A stretch of DNA of 51,217 nucleotides from Hyphomicrobiales bacterium (GTDB taxonomy: Bacteria > Pseudomonadota > Alphaproteobacteria > Rhizobiales > Rhizobiaceae). The notes beneath the pieces are model-generated. The model was not told the origin of the DNA, made no database searches, and saw only the letters and a program-made list of their open reading frames with translations. The stretch lies in NCBI GenBank assembly GCA_900473185.1, contig UCKU01000033.1, forward strand, positions 1 through 51,217. The letters are read 5' to 3'. Shown in pieces: positions 41,517 through 50,729 of this stretch (its first letter is position 1; the number at the start of each line of letters is the position of its first letter). The position numbers and the translations under genes are program-made.

Positions 41517-41529
41517 TGTACTCAGTACA
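41517..41529. promoter_or_regulatory. TetR operator copy 2
   Basis: TGTACTCAGTACA, differing from copy 1 only in the centre base, directly after the -10 box where transcription starts. Confidence 0.85.
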
Positions 41530-41649
41530 CATTTGGATGAAGTACAGCATAGATCCGTTAAACCTGTCCCCGTGGAACCGCGCCGCCGTGCTCGTGACCG
41601 CGAACGGCATGGCTGTGCCCTGCATCCGCCGCCCCGAAAGGACAAACAC

Positions 41650-42552
41650 TTGAAAGCCGTTCAATTCAGCCGCTATGGCGGCCCCGAAGTCCTCGAAATC
41701 GTCGAGATCGAGGCACCGCATCCCGGTCCCGGCGAAGTGCGGATCGCGGTACGCGCCACCGGCGTCAACCCGTCCGACTGGAAGCGCCGCGAAGGGCAAT
41801 ATCGCGCCTTCGAGGAGGTGCACTTTCCAGCAGGCCTCGGCGTCGAAGCCTCCGGCATCGTCGATGAGGTCGGCCCCGATGTCTCCAGTACCTATGTCGG
41901 CGATGCCGTCTTCGGTTATGGCAACGGCACGATGGCCGAACATGCCGTCCTCACGCACTGGGTCCACAAGCCGGATGACCTGCCGTTCGAGATCGCCGGC
42001 GCCCTCCCCGTCATATCGGAGACGGCATGGCGCAGCCTCGACGAACTCTGCGTAAGATCCGGCCAGACGCTGCTGGTCAGCGGTGCCGCCGGCGGTATCG
42101 GCTCCGCCATCATCCAGCTTGCCCGCGTCAGGGGCATCACCGTCATCGGCACCGCGAGCCCGCAGAAACACGATTACCTCAGGGAACTCGGCGCCATCCC
42201 GACGACCTACGGACCCGGCCTCGCGGAGCGCGTGCACCAGCTCACTCCCGGGGGCATCGACGCGGCCATCGACGTCGCCGGCTCCGGTATCATCCCCGAA
42301 CTGATCGCGATGACGGGCGATCCCGCCCGTGTCCTCTCCGTCGCCGATTTCTCGGCCGAGGAGTACGGCGCGAAATTCTCGCACGGCCCGCCGAAAGAGC
42401 CGGAACGGGTGCTGGCCGATGTGGCCCGGCTCTATTCCAAGGGCCTTTTCCGCCTGCGTATCGAGCAGGCCTTTCCGCTGGAGAAGACGGCCGAAGCGCA
42501 GATCGCCAGCGCCGCCGGCCGCGTCACCGGCAAACTCGTCATTTCTCCATGA
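41650..42552 (+). CDS. Zinc-less quinone oxidoreductase (MDR superfamily)
   Basis: 300 aa from a TTG at 41650 (KAVQFSRYGGPEVLEIVE follows), chosen because AAAGGA lies 7 bases before it and the family starts exactly there. GVNPSDWKRREG, the NADPH motif SGAAGGIGSAIIQLA, and no zinc-site Cys cluster mark the quinone-oxidoreductase branch. It overlaps the MFS gene by 4 bases. Under the TetR regulator; probably detoxifies quinones or enones. Confidence 0.92.
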   Translation: MKAVQFSRYGGPEVLEIVEIEAPHPGPGEVRIAVRATGVNPSDWKRREGQYRAFEEVHFPAGLGVEASGIVDEVGPDVSSTYVGDAVFGYGNGTMAEHAVLTHWVHKPDDLPFEIAGALPVISETAWRSLDELCVRSGQTLLVSGAAGGIGSAIIQLARVRGITVIGTASPQKHDYLRELGAIPTTYGPGLAERVHQLTPGGIDAAIDVAGSGIIPELIAMTGDPARVLSVADFSAEEYGAKFSHGPPKEPERVLADVARLYSKGLFRLRIEQAFPLEKTAEAQIASAAGRVTGKLVISP

Positions 42553-43796
42553 GTTCCCCAATGAACAAATCTGGCATGAACAAACCGCTCACCGTCATCT
42601 TCACCGCCATCTGCCTCGATGCTGTCGGCATCGGGCTGATCTTCCCGATCCTGCCGCGCCTTCTTCAGGACGTGACGCAGACTGAGGACATCGCCTTCTA
42701 TGTCGGCCTCATGACGGCGCTCTATGCCGCCATGCAGTTCGTCTTCGCCCCCGTGCTCGGCGTGCTCAGCGATACGATCGGTCGGCGTCCAGTGCTGCTG
42801 ATCTCGCTTGCCGGTGCTGCGATCAATTACGCCATCATGGCCTTTGCGCCATCTCTCACTCTGCTGCTGATCGGCCGCGCCATCGCCGGCCTCACCAGCG
42901 CCAATATGTCGGTCGCCTCAGCCTATATCACCGACATTTCAGCTGAAGATCAGCGCGCCCGCCGCTTCGGCCTGTTCAACGCCATATTCGGCGCCGGCTT
43001 CATCATCGGCCCGGTCCTTGGCGGGTTGCTCGGCGATTACTGGCTGCGCCTGCCCTTCATCGCCGCCGCCGCACTCAACGCCTGCAATCTGCTGCTTGCC
43101 CTCTTCGTCCTGCCAGAATCCCGCACACTTGAATCCCGCACACCGTCTCGCCAGAAGATCGATCTCGCCACGCTGAACCCGCTGCGGCCGCTGAAATGGA
43201 TCGTCTCGATGAAAGGGCTGCTGCCCATCGTGCTGGTCTATTTCGTCTTCAGCGCCGCCGGCGAATCCTACGGCACCTGCTGGGCGCTCTGGGGCTTCGA
43301 TACTTTCGGCTGGAACGGTGTCTCAATCGGCCTGTCGCTCGGCGCCTTCGGCATCTGCCAGACACTCTGCCAAGCCTTCCTGCCCGGCCCCGCCACCCGC
43401 CTGCTCGGTGAGCGCTGGTCGGTCCTGACAGGCATCGCCGCCGCTGCGATCGCCCTCCTCGTGATGGCGCTGGCCAGCCAGGGCTGGATGATCTTCGCCA
43501 TCATGCCGGTCTTCACCCTCGTCGGCATCGGCAATCCCGCCTTCCAGGCGCTCGCCACAAGAACGGTCACGCCCGATCGCCAGGGCGAGCTGCAGGGCGT
43601 GCTCGCCTCCACCATCAGCCTCGCCTCCATCATCGCCCCGCTCGGCTTTTCGTCCCTCTATTTCGTGACGCGGGAGAACTGGCCGGGCGGCATCTGGCTC
43701 TCGGTGATCGCCCTCTACGCGATCGCGGTGCCGCTGGTGCTGATGAGCACGAGAACCCGTGGTGATGTCGCAATTATCAGCGGTGAAACTCCCTGA
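42549..43796 (+). CDS. MFS efflux transporter, TetA-like (DHA1)
   Basis: 415 aa from ATG 42549. Twelve predicted spans. DHA1/TetA signatures: LDAVGIGLIFPILPRLL in helix 1, GVLSDTIGRRPVLL (motif A), AGLTSANMSVASAYITDI, GFIIGPVLGGLLGDYW (motif C). It is probably a drug-proton antiporter; true tetracycline activity cannot be read from sequence. It is co-transcribed with the oxidoreductase under TetR control. Its 3' end overlaps the convergent esterase gene by 20 bases. Confidence 0.93.
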   Translation: MSSPMNKSGMNKPLTVIFTAICLDAVGIGLIFPILPRLLQDVTQTEDIAFYVGLMTALYAAMQFVFAPVLGVLSDTIGRRPVLLISLAGAAINYAIMAFAPSLTLLLIGRAIAGLTSANMSVASAYITDISAEDQRARRFGLFNAIFGAGFIIGPVLGGLLGDYWLRLPFIAAAALNACNLLLALFVLPESRTLESRTPSRQKIDLATLNPLRPLKWIVSMKGLLPIVLVYFVFSAAGESYGTCWALWGFDTFGWNGVSIGLSLGAFGICQTLCQAFLPGPATRLLGERWSVLTGIAAAAIALLVMALASQGWMIFAIMPVFTLVGIGNPAFQALATRTVTPDRQGELQGVLASTISLASIIAPLGFSSLYFVTRENWPGGIWLSVIALYAIAVPLVLMSTRTRGDVAIISGETP

Positions 43797-44706
43797 AGAA
43801 GTTCCACACCTCAACCGCTGTCTCGATATCGTTGCTGCATCCCCCGAAACGGGGTCCGTCTACTGGATCATCATCACCGGAGCTGGTATCGGACGTGGCG
43901 AGACGGGGCCAGCAATGGCCACCGTTTTCGATGCGATACAACTGAACTCCCGTATCGGCTTGGCATCCGGACCATTGGACCAGACTGGCGCGGGTCAGGT
44001 CATGCGGGTTGAGATGCGGCAGCGCCGTGGCATTTTCCCCGGTGCAGCCGTCGATCCGGCGCCAATATTCCGTTGTCTCCGGAACGGAAAGCAGCCTTCC
44101 GAATGAGCGGATATAACCATCGTAGCGCTGCACGTCATCGCTCGTGCCGTTCACCATCATGACCGGCATGGTGTGGCCGGGCTTGCAGTCTTCGACCTGC
44201 GCTTCGTTTATCGCGCTGGCGACGGGAGCAATCGCTGATATCCTGTCAGGAAGCGCGCAGGCCAGCGTATAGGTCATCAGCGCGCCGAACGAGAAGCCCG
44301 TGGCATAGACCCTTGTGCCGTCGGCAATCCTGCGGCTCACCAGATTGTCGATCATGGTGCGGAAAAAGCCGATGTCATCGACCGGCTCGCCATTGATGAC
44401 AGGCTTCCTGTTTTTGATATTCCAGGCACCGTCGATCGCTTCCGGATAAAGAGTGATGAAGTTCTCGCTGTCAGCGACAGCATCAAATCCGCTGTTTTTC
44501 TGGAAATTGGCGGCCTTGTCGTCTGACCCGTACATGACGATGACAAGCGGTGCGGGGTGTCCTTCCGCTCCCTTGGGAATATGCAGGATTGCGGTGCGGT
44601 CCACGCCCTGCCGCTTGTAAGTCAGGACTTCATCGGCATGAGCGGCCGTCCAGCCGAGAAGAAAAAGGAAGGCGGCAAATGGCAGGCGGAGCAATGCGCG
44701 GCACAT
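43777..44706 (-). CDS. Secreted PHB-depolymerase/LpqC-like esterase (309 aa)
   Basis: Start at ATG 44706 gives a signal peptide ending AAHADE. Alpha/beta hydrolase: PLVIVMYGSDD, the nucleophile in GFSFGALMTY, and the catalytic His in GGHCWP. The extended family includes poly-hydroxybutyrate depolymerases and feruloyl esterases such as LpqC, which cleave ester bonds outside the cell or in the periplasm. The exact substrate is unknown. Confidence 0.88.
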   Translation of the reverse strand: MCRALLRLPFAAFLFLLGWTAAHADEVLTYKRQGVDRTAILHIPKGAEGHPAPLVIVMYGSDDKAANFQKNSGFDAVADSENFITLYPEAIDGAWNIKNRKPVINGEPVDDIGFFRTMIDNLVSRRIADGTRVYATGFSFGALMTYTLACALPDRISAIAPVASAINEAQVEDCKPGHTMPVMMVNGTSDDVQRYDGYIRSFGRLLSVPETTEYWRRIDGCTGENATALPHLNPHDLTRASLVQWSGCQADTGVQLYRIENGGHCWPRLATSDTSSGDDDPVDGPRFGGCSNDIETAVEVWNFFREFHR

Positions 44707-44876
44707 GAAACATTCCCGCTTCCCGACGAAAATACAGCGACGAACATAAGTCATTCCGTACCACTGGCAATGATCGAAAGAAGCAACGCCCAGGGACACG
44801 ATGTCGCTTCCGGCGGATCGTGGACTCGTGAAGTCCGCTCTCGGCTCAACAGGCCCCGCGTGACCCAGAACCACCC

Positions 44877-46652
44877 TCAGCGTTCGGGCAATCCCGCCTG
44901 CCGCAAACCCTCGGCGGTTTTATCTGCCCATTGCGGCACACCTCGAAATACGGGTCTCGACAGATACCGCTCGATCGTAAAATGCGGCTCGATCTCCAGG
45001 AGCTTGCCGGCGGCCCAACGCGCCGTCTTCATGTCGTCGCTCATCGCCGCCCAGGCCGCCATCATCCGGTAGCACCAGGTCACATCGGGATGTTTGTTGA
45101 CGACCTCCCGGGCAATAGCGACGGCTTGCGAAAGGGAGCCTGCCATGGCGAGCGACAGGGCCATCCCCATCCGCATGTTGAACGCAAGCGGGTCTGCCGG
45201 GCTCAGCGTCAGCGCCCGTTCGAACCGCTCCGTCGCACCCGTCTCGCCCTTGTAGCTTGCAACCCAGCCATAGCGCGCCCATGCCCAGGCATTATTCGGG
45301 TCGAGCGCCAGCGCCCTTTCAAGATAGGCCGCCGCCCGCTCCTGATCGCCGCAATGGCTGAGTGCCCCGCCGACGGCCGTCAGCGCGGTCGGATCATCAT
45401 CGATGGAGCCCACCGCGGCCTCGACGGACTTCAAAGCCCGCTCCAGATCCCGCTCCGGTTCCTCGGTCCAGATGTAGCCGAGGTGCTGGGCGTAGCACCA
45501 TGCCAGAAATGCGTGCGCCCGGCCGTAGGCAGGGTCGATCGTGATGGCATCCAGAAGCAGCGGTATTGCCCGCTCGTTCGTCGCCTTGCTCTGGCCCCAG
45601 AGATAGGGATAGGCACGCATCACGAGATCATAGGCGCGCAGGCTGCTGGGCGGCTTGCGCTTCGACAGCTCGGTTTCAGCACTTTGGATGGCCGGATGGA
45701 TGGCGCCGGTCACCTGAGCCGCGATCCTGTCCTGAAGCTCGAATATGTCCTCGGCCGCGCCCTCATAACGCTCTGACCAGAATTGCATGCGCGTCTCTGT
45801 GTCGACCAGCTGCACGGATATCCGCAGCCGGTCTCCGCCGCGGCGAACCGTACCCTGGACCACGTAGTTGACGCCGAGCTCCCGTCCGAGGTCACGCACA
45901 TCGACGAAACGTCCCTTGTAGGTGAAGGCGGACTGGCGCGCGATGACGAAGAACTCCCGGACGCGCGAGAGCGCCGCGGTGATTTCCTCCACGACCCCAT
46001 CCACGAAATACTCATCGCCCTGACCGCTGAGATTGTCGAAGGGCATGACGATGATCGACGGCTGGTCTCTGCCGAAGCGGGGCGCAGGTGATGGTGTTGA
46101 CCCTGGCTCTGGCCCGGCCTCCCCGCTTTCAGCCGCCTCCTGCAGCCAGTCGACCCGAAAGACGGAAATCGGCCTCGGGATATTCTTCATGGAGCGTTCG
46201 CCAAGGCTCGTCAGCGTGAACGGCACCTTCCCATAGAGATGCTCGCGTACCGACCCGGAAATGCATATGCCTAACGGCGGCGCCATCTCCTGCAGGCGCG
46301 CGGCGATATTGACGCCGTCGCCAAGCAGATCGTCACCCGACACGATGACGTCACCCAGATTGACGCCGATACGGAACTCCAGGCGGCGATCCCCAGGCAT
46401 ATCCTCCGGGTTACCGGAAAGGCGTCGCTGGATTTCAACCGAGCACCGGATAGCCTGAACAGCGCTTGCGAACTCGGCGACAAACCCGTCACCCGCAGTG
46501 CCGAAGATGCGGCCGTCATGCTCGCCCACTATTTCGGCGATCTGGCTGAGGCACGCGTTGAGAGCACGAACCGTGCCCTCCTCGTCCAGCGCCGTAAGGC
46601 GGCTGAAACCGGCAACATCGGCGGAAAGGATGGCTGCGAGCTTTCGATCCAC
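44877..46652 (-). CDS. Class III cyclase-like domain fused to TolB-like and TPR domains (591 aa)
   Basis: The N-terminal cyclase homology domain (1-165) has metal ligands Asp12 (LSADVAGFSR) and Asp55 (GTAGDGF) and DGVNIAARLQ near 113-121. The Lys that selects adenine is replaced by Gly51 (FGTAGD). Residues about 200-320 form a TolB-N/FlgO-like domain (SIIVMPFDNLSGQGDEYFVDG) and the remainder is TPR (RALALDPNNAWAWARYGWVA). No membrane helix is seen. This layout is common in rhizobial cyclase-like proteins. It stands alone; product uncertain. Confidence 0.92.
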   Translation of the reverse strand: MDRKLAAILSADVAGFSRLTALDEEGTVRALNACLSQIAEIVGEHDGRIFGTAGDGFVAEFASAVQAIRCSVEIQRRLSGNPEDMPGDRRLEFRIGVNLGDVIVSGDDLLGDGVNIAARLQEMAPPLGICISGSVREHLYGKVPFTLTSLGERSMKNIPRPISVFRVDWLQEAAESGEAGPEPGSTPSPAPRFGRDQPSIIVMPFDNLSGQGDEYFVDGVVEEITAALSRVREFFVIARQSAFTYKGRFVDVRDLGRELGVNYVVQGTVRRGGDRLRISVQLVDTETRMQFWSERYEGAAEDIFELQDRIAAQVTGAIHPAIQSAETELSKRKPPSSLRAYDLVMRAYPYLWGQSKATNERAIPLLLDAITIDPAYGRAHAFLAWCYAQHLGYIWTEEPERDLERALKSVEAAVGSIDDDPTALTAVGGALSHCGDQERAAAYLERALALDPNNAWAWARYGWVASYKGETGATERFERALTLSPADPLAFNMRMGMALSLAMAGSLSQAVAIAREVVNKHPDVTWCYRMMAAWAAMSDDMKTARWAAGKLLEIEPHFTIERYLSRPVFRGVPQWADKTAEGLRQAGLPER

Positions 46653-46911
46653 AGCAGTGATTGCTCCTGCGGCGTGTCATACCGTTGGATGAATATGCGC
46701 GGATTTTGCCAAATTCATAGAGTTTTGTCGCAAAGGGGACCGATGAACGACCACCCTTGGCATGGCGTATCGCGGCGCTCCAACACCTGTCGGCCCGAAG
46801 CAGACCAGGCTTCGAGGCGCACTGCCAAACCTGCCCCGATCCTTCGCCACTCCCTACGTCACATATCCTTCATCGTCCGCAGCTAGGCAGGCCGAAATCC
46901 GGAGACTGCCC

Positions 46912-47544
46912 ATGGACTCGACCGCACAGCCGAACCGCCCCAAGATCGCCGAAACCGTCATCCATCCGACGGCAAGCCTGAGAGATTCCAGCATCGGCAA
47001 ATGCTGCGAAATCCTGGAGAATACCTCACTGCACACGGTCGAACTCGGCGATTATTCCTATCTCGGGCAGCGCTGCATCGTCGGTGATGCCGTCATCGGG
47101 AAATTCTGCGCCATCGCCGCGGAAGTCAGGATCGGCGCGCCCAATCACCCGATGGACCGGCCGTCCATGCACCGCTTCACCTATTGCCCGGAATATTACT
47201 CCGCCGATGCCGCGCGCGACCACTCCTTCTTCGCCGAGCGAAAGGCGGACCGCGCCATCATCGGCAATGACGTCTGGATCGGCCACGGCGTCATCGTGCT
47301 TCCGGGTGTGACGGTTGGAGACGGCGCCGTGCTGGCGGCAGGCGCGGTGGTCACCAAGGACGTTGCGCCTTACACGATCGTCGGCGGCGTTCCCGCCAGG
47401 TTCCTGCGCGAGCGCTTCTCGCGAAGCGTTGCGGAAAAACTTGCCGCGATCGCCTGGTGGGAGTGGCCATTCGAGACCATCATGGAACGGCTCGCCGATT
47501 TTCAGTCCAGCAATATCGAAGCCTTCTGCGAGCGCTGGGCCTAG
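46912..47544 (+). CDS. Hexapeptide-repeat acetyltransferase (phosphonate-type DapH/VatD-like)
   Basis: 210 aa from ATG 46912 after GGAGACTGCCC. Left-handed beta-helix with ENTSLHTVELGDYSYLGQRC, NHPMDRPSMHRFTYCPEYY and the CAT/VAT-like GNDVWIGHGVIVLPGVTVGDGAVLAAGAVVTKDV in parts, ending AFCERW. It resembles acyltransferases found in phosphonate operons (phn_thr family) but no phn gene is near. Probably trimeric and cytoplasmic. Confidence 0.9.
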   Translation: MDSTAQPNRPKIAETVIHPTASLRDSSIGKCCEILENTSLHTVELGDYSYLGQRCIVGDAVIGKFCAIAAEVRIGAPNHPMDRPSMHRFTYCPEYYSADAARDHSFFAERKADRAIIGNDVWIGHGVIVLPGVTVGDGAVLAAGAVVTKDVAPYTIVGGVPARFLRERFSRSVAEKLAAIAWWEWPFETIMERLADFQSSNIEAFCERWA

Positions 47545-47576
47545 TTTGGGATTTCATTGAGAGAGACAGGCGGATC

Positions 47577-48002
47577 ATGAGCGACGAGAGACATGAGCAT
47601 GAAGCGGCCTGCCACTGCGGCCGCGTCAAATTCCGGCTCCGGTTGGCGGACGAATTCAACACGATCCGCCGCTGCACCTGCTCCTACTGCCGCATGCGCG
47701 GCGCCATCGCCGTCTCGGCCGAGCTAAAGGATATCGAATTTATCCAGGGCGAAGACAACCTGACGCTCTATCAATTCAATACCCGCACGGCGAAACATTA
47801 TTTCTGCAAGACCTGCGGCATCTATACCCATCACCAGCGCCGCTCGAATCCGAACCAGTTCGGCATCAATGTCGCCTGCATCGAGGGCATCAGCCCCTTC
47901 GACTTTCCGGAGGTGCAGGTCATGGATGGCGTCTCCCACCCGTCCGATTCCGGCACCAAGGCGAAGGTCGCAGGCATACTTCGCTTCGAGTCGACAAAGT
48001 GA
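47577..48002 (+). CDS. GFA-family (glutathione-dependent formaldehyde-activating-type) protein
   Basis: 141 aa, from ATG 47577 after GAGAGACAGGCGGATC. The zinc-binding pattern of the Mss4-like GFA fold is complete: ACHCGRVKF, CTCSYCRMRG, and CKTCGIYTHHQRR. Family members bind zinc and glutathione adducts; formaldehyde activation has been shown for few. It follows the acetyltransferase by 32 bases and may be in the same unit. Confidence 0.93.
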   Translation: MSDERHEHEAACHCGRVKFRLRLADEFNTIRRCTCSYCRMRGAIAVSAELKDIEFIQGEDNLTLYQFNTRTAKHYFCKTCGIYTHHQRRSNPNQFGINVACIEGISPFDFPEVQVMDGVSHPSDSGTKAKVAGILRFESTK

Positions 48003-48067
48003 GATCATGCCAGGCGAGCGCTCCTGCCCCAGAACGGCTCCAGCGGCATACAGCCGCCAAAATGAAA

Positions 48068-48094
48068 CGAGGCCCGGGCATTCGCCGGGCCTCG
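48068..48094. terminator. Strong GC hairpin between convergent genes
   Basis: A perfect 10-bp stem CGAGGCCCGG (48068-48077) / CCGGGCCTCG (48085-48094). There is no T-run on the plus side (CTGATT), though the minus side has TTTCATTTT. Best placed to end the minus-strand hydrolase transcript. Confidence 0.65.
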
Positions 48095-48150
48095 CTGATT
48101 GAGCCGGATATGTGCCACGCTCAGCCTGGTGCGGCGTGACACGACCCCCG

Positions 48151-49119
48151 TCAGTAGTCCCAGAAGATTGGCACCCAGCGAAAGGCTTCGCCGTCGACCG
48201 CTACATGGCCGATGGAGGGGAACGGCAGGTGCGTGGCCACCAACAATTCGCCGGTCGCCGCCAGCTCGCGCAGAAGTCGGATCCGAACGCGGACAGCCTC
48301 TTCGGGGTCGTGTTCGAAACCGTTGAACCAGTCGGGATGTTCGAACCCGACAGCAAACACGGCGTCGCCGGCAAACATCAGCTTGTCGCCGCCGGAGGCC
48401 ACGCGGACCACGCTATGCCCGGGAGTATGGCCGCCGGTGCGGGAGACGACGACACCCGGCGCCACCTCGTATTCCTCATCGAACAGCCGCAGCTGGTTTT
48501 GGTACTCCTTGGCGAACCTCTTGGCGGCTGCCCGAAGCGCGTCCGGAAAGCCCGGCGGCATGGAGACGTGGGAGAAATCGGGCGACTCCCAGAATTTGAC
48601 CTCGGCGGCGGCCACATGGATGCGCAGGTCCGGACGCAGCCGTTCCTTCACCCCTTCGACGAGCAGCCCGCCGACGTGGTCCATGTGCATATGGGTCAGC
48701 ACAACGTCGGTCACGGAACCAAGATCGATGCCCGCGGCCTCCAGTCGCTTGATCAACTGTCCGGCCCGCGGCAGGTTCAGGTCCGGGTCGATCCCGAGCC
48801 CCGCATCGACGAGGATGGTCTGTGCGCCGCTGCGCACCACGACCACGTTCAGCGACCAGTCGAAAGCGTCCGGCGGCAGGAACATGTCGCCCAGCCAGGC
48901 GGCACGGACGGCCGGCTCGGCATTGTGTCCCAGCATCGCGGTTGGCAGCGGCAGCACCCCATCGCTGACCACCATCACCTCGATGTCGCCGATATCAAGC
49001 GCATAGCGCGACGGAACCAGTTCGCCGGGCTTTGCGCCACCGCGCGCCGAAGCGTTCTGCGAGGACATATTTGTCTGTTGCGGACCCGTGCTACGGGCTT
49101 TTGTTTCTAACTGCGACAT
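48151..49119 (-). CDS. Metallo-beta-lactamase-fold hydrolase (322 aa)
   Basis: ATG at 49119 after ACAGGAGCGCGTC. It has the metal motif THMHMDHVGG, RTGGHTPGHSV with the second His, GDAVFAV with the Asp, and a late THLPFPSIGH. The first 20 residues are hydrophilic and disordered. The subfamily resembles N-acyl-homoserine lactonases and related lactone or phosphotriester hydrolases; assignment to AHL breakdown is not certain. It stands alone; the 369 bases upstream hold nothing recognised. Confidence 0.9.
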   Translation of the reverse strand: MSQLETKARSTGPQQTNMSSQNASARGGAKPGELVPSRYALDIGDIEVMVVSDGVLPLPTAMLGHNAEPAVRAAWLGDMFLPPDAFDWSLNVVVVRSGAQTILVDAGLGIDPDLNLPRAGQLIKRLEAAGIDLGSVTDVVLTHMHMDHVGGLLVEGVKERLRPDLRIHVAAAEVKFWESPDFSHVSMPPGFPDALRAAAKRFAKEYQNQLRLFDEEYEVAPGVVVSRTGGHTPGHSVVRVASGGDKLMFAGDAVFAVGFEHPDWFNGFEHDPEEAVRVRIRLLRELAATGELLVATHLPFPSIGHVAVDGEAFRWVPIFWDY

Positions 49120-49488
49120 GACGCGCTCCTGTGTTGCGTGGACACCAGCCTGTCACTGTCCATTCGGTAATACGCGGACGTCGCATACCAGCATGGATCC
49201 GGCGCTCGAACCTCACGTTTCCAGACGTTTCCGTTTTCGAGCGCTCTTTGATGGCGGCCCCTAACAACTACAGCCGGCCTCAGGCGCCGGTAATCCAAAC
49301 TTACGTTTAAGACGCGGCGGCTGACCGTATGTCGCCTTTCGATCATGTTTTAAAAAAGAGCCGGAACGCCGTTCAAACAAGAAACGAAATCAGGCTCTTA
49401 CCATCGAAGGCGAGCTCGCACGTCTGCTTTCAGGATGATGCACGCAGCAGGGAGGGCGACCGGATTCAGAACCTAAGCTGCCATTCGC
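49120..49488. other. Gene-free stretch
   Basis: Between two minus-strand genes. Short frames here lack ribosome sites and have implausible composition. A few ACGTTTCC repeats occur near 49213-49230. It must carry the promoter of the hydrolase gene, but I cannot place it. Confidence 0.4.
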
Positions 49489-50313
49489 TCAGTGAGAGCC
49501 CTTCGTCAAAACCGGCTCCAAGGCATCGAGCAGAGCGCTCGGCGATACTGGCGGGCCGCCAGCTTTCCAGGAGTTCTGGAACTCGGCAATTTCTATCCCG
49601 ACGAAGTCATGTTCTGCGATAACCTTGCAGCAGGCACGCAAATCATCCAGCGACAAGCCGCCTTCGCATTCGTAATCTGTCGGCACGATGCCGGGCTCCA
49701 AGACATCGCAGTCGAAATGCACATAGACGGAGCGGCCGGCGATCGCGGTCCTAAGCGCAGTCGCGAGATCGGCTCCTGGTTTGATATGCGGGATGTCGTG
49801 TTTCGCGATCAGATCCAGTTCGTACGGATCGAGGTCACGTTGACCGACGAGAACGACCTTATCAAAGCTTAAACCCGCACCGAGACCGGAATCCCAAAGG
49901 CCAAGTGGCCCCGCAAGCGCCAGCCCGCCGAGATATCCGGTAGGACTGGCCTCCGGTGGATTGAGATCGCCATGTGCATCGAACCACACGATGCATGCCG
50001 CGGGATGATGCTTCGCAACGGCTGGGAGGGTTGCCAGCGAGACCGCGCACCGGCTGGTGGCGGCGATCGACGCCGCGCCTGCGGCCAACACGTCGTCAAA
50101 TCGGGACTGCAACTCTCTGAGCGACGGCAGAGCCGCATCGAGCTCTTCGCGCCAACCGGCATTCAAGGCGGGCTCCGGGGTGCCGATCACGGCAGGAGAA
50201 ATGCCAGTTCGGCGTTCCAATTCCTCGCCGATCGCCTTCGCACCCGGCATGGCCAGGTCGTTGTGATCGCCTGCGCGTCCCTGGAACACGGTATATTCTA
50301 CTTTTCCAGCCAT
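49489..50313 (-). CDS. Arginase/agmatinase-family protein with altered metal site (274 aa)
   Basis: The second and third metal motifs of ureohydrolases are intact: WFDAHGDLN (DxHxDxN) and HFDCDVLEP (DxDxxxP). The first, normally GGDHS, reads TSRCAVS, so the histidine that binds the first manganese is missing and a Cys lies one place before. The end FVGIEIAEFQNSW is family-like. It could bind one metal, use Cys as a ligand, or act on another substrate. The start ATG follows GAGGTTGTAGGCG. Confidence 0.88.
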   Translation of the reverse strand: MAGKVEYTVFQGRAGDHNDLAMPGAKAIGEELERRTGISPAVIGTPEPALNAGWREELDAALPSLRELQSRFDDVLAAGAASIAATSRCAVSLATLPAVAKHHPAACIVWFDAHGDLNPPEASPTGYLGGLALAGPLGLWDSGLGAGLSFDKVVLVGQRDLDPYELDLIAKHDIPHIKPGADLATALRTAIAGRSVYVHFDCDVLEPGIVPTDYECEGGLSLDDLRACCKVIAEHDFVGIEIAEFQNSWKAGGPPVSPSALLDALEPVLTKGSH

Positions 50314-50729
50314 CGCCTACAACCTCGCAACGTGTTGTTCCCACCCGTTTAACTGGTTTCCGTGCGGAAAGCGAGAAGGTCAGCAAGTGCCGCGTTGCAC
50401 CCATGTCGTCTCGGGTTTCAACTGTGTGCCCTACCCCGGAAATGGCTCCAGCGTCCCGAACAAGCGGACAACGCAAGCGGCAATCACGAACTCCCCCACG
50501 GTCCTCACCGCCAGCGCTTTCCCGGTGGCGCGTGATCGAGCCGCTTCTCCTCACCAAACCGAGTGGAGTGCTGAACGGCATCTTTCGGGTGCTGTGATCC
50601 AATGCGCCATGGCGCGATCAGCCGGAGCGCTACGGCCGAGTACGACGACCGGCCCAACGGACGTCGGCGGCCCCAATCAATCGGAGCCCCTTGCCTTGTG
50701 TCAGCGAACGCGCTTCTGGAACGACGTCT
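50314..50729. other. Gene-free stretch downstream of groL
   Basis: 416 bases between groL and the arginase-like gene, both minus strand. Reading frames here overlap real genes or lack start signals. No clear terminator for groL was found; no repeat recognised. Confidence 0.4.

Noticed and set aside
48151..49119. Confident naming as an AHL lactonase (quorum quenching)
   Set aside because: HxHxDH is shared by the whole superfamily. The residues that would single out AHL lactonases are not decisive here.
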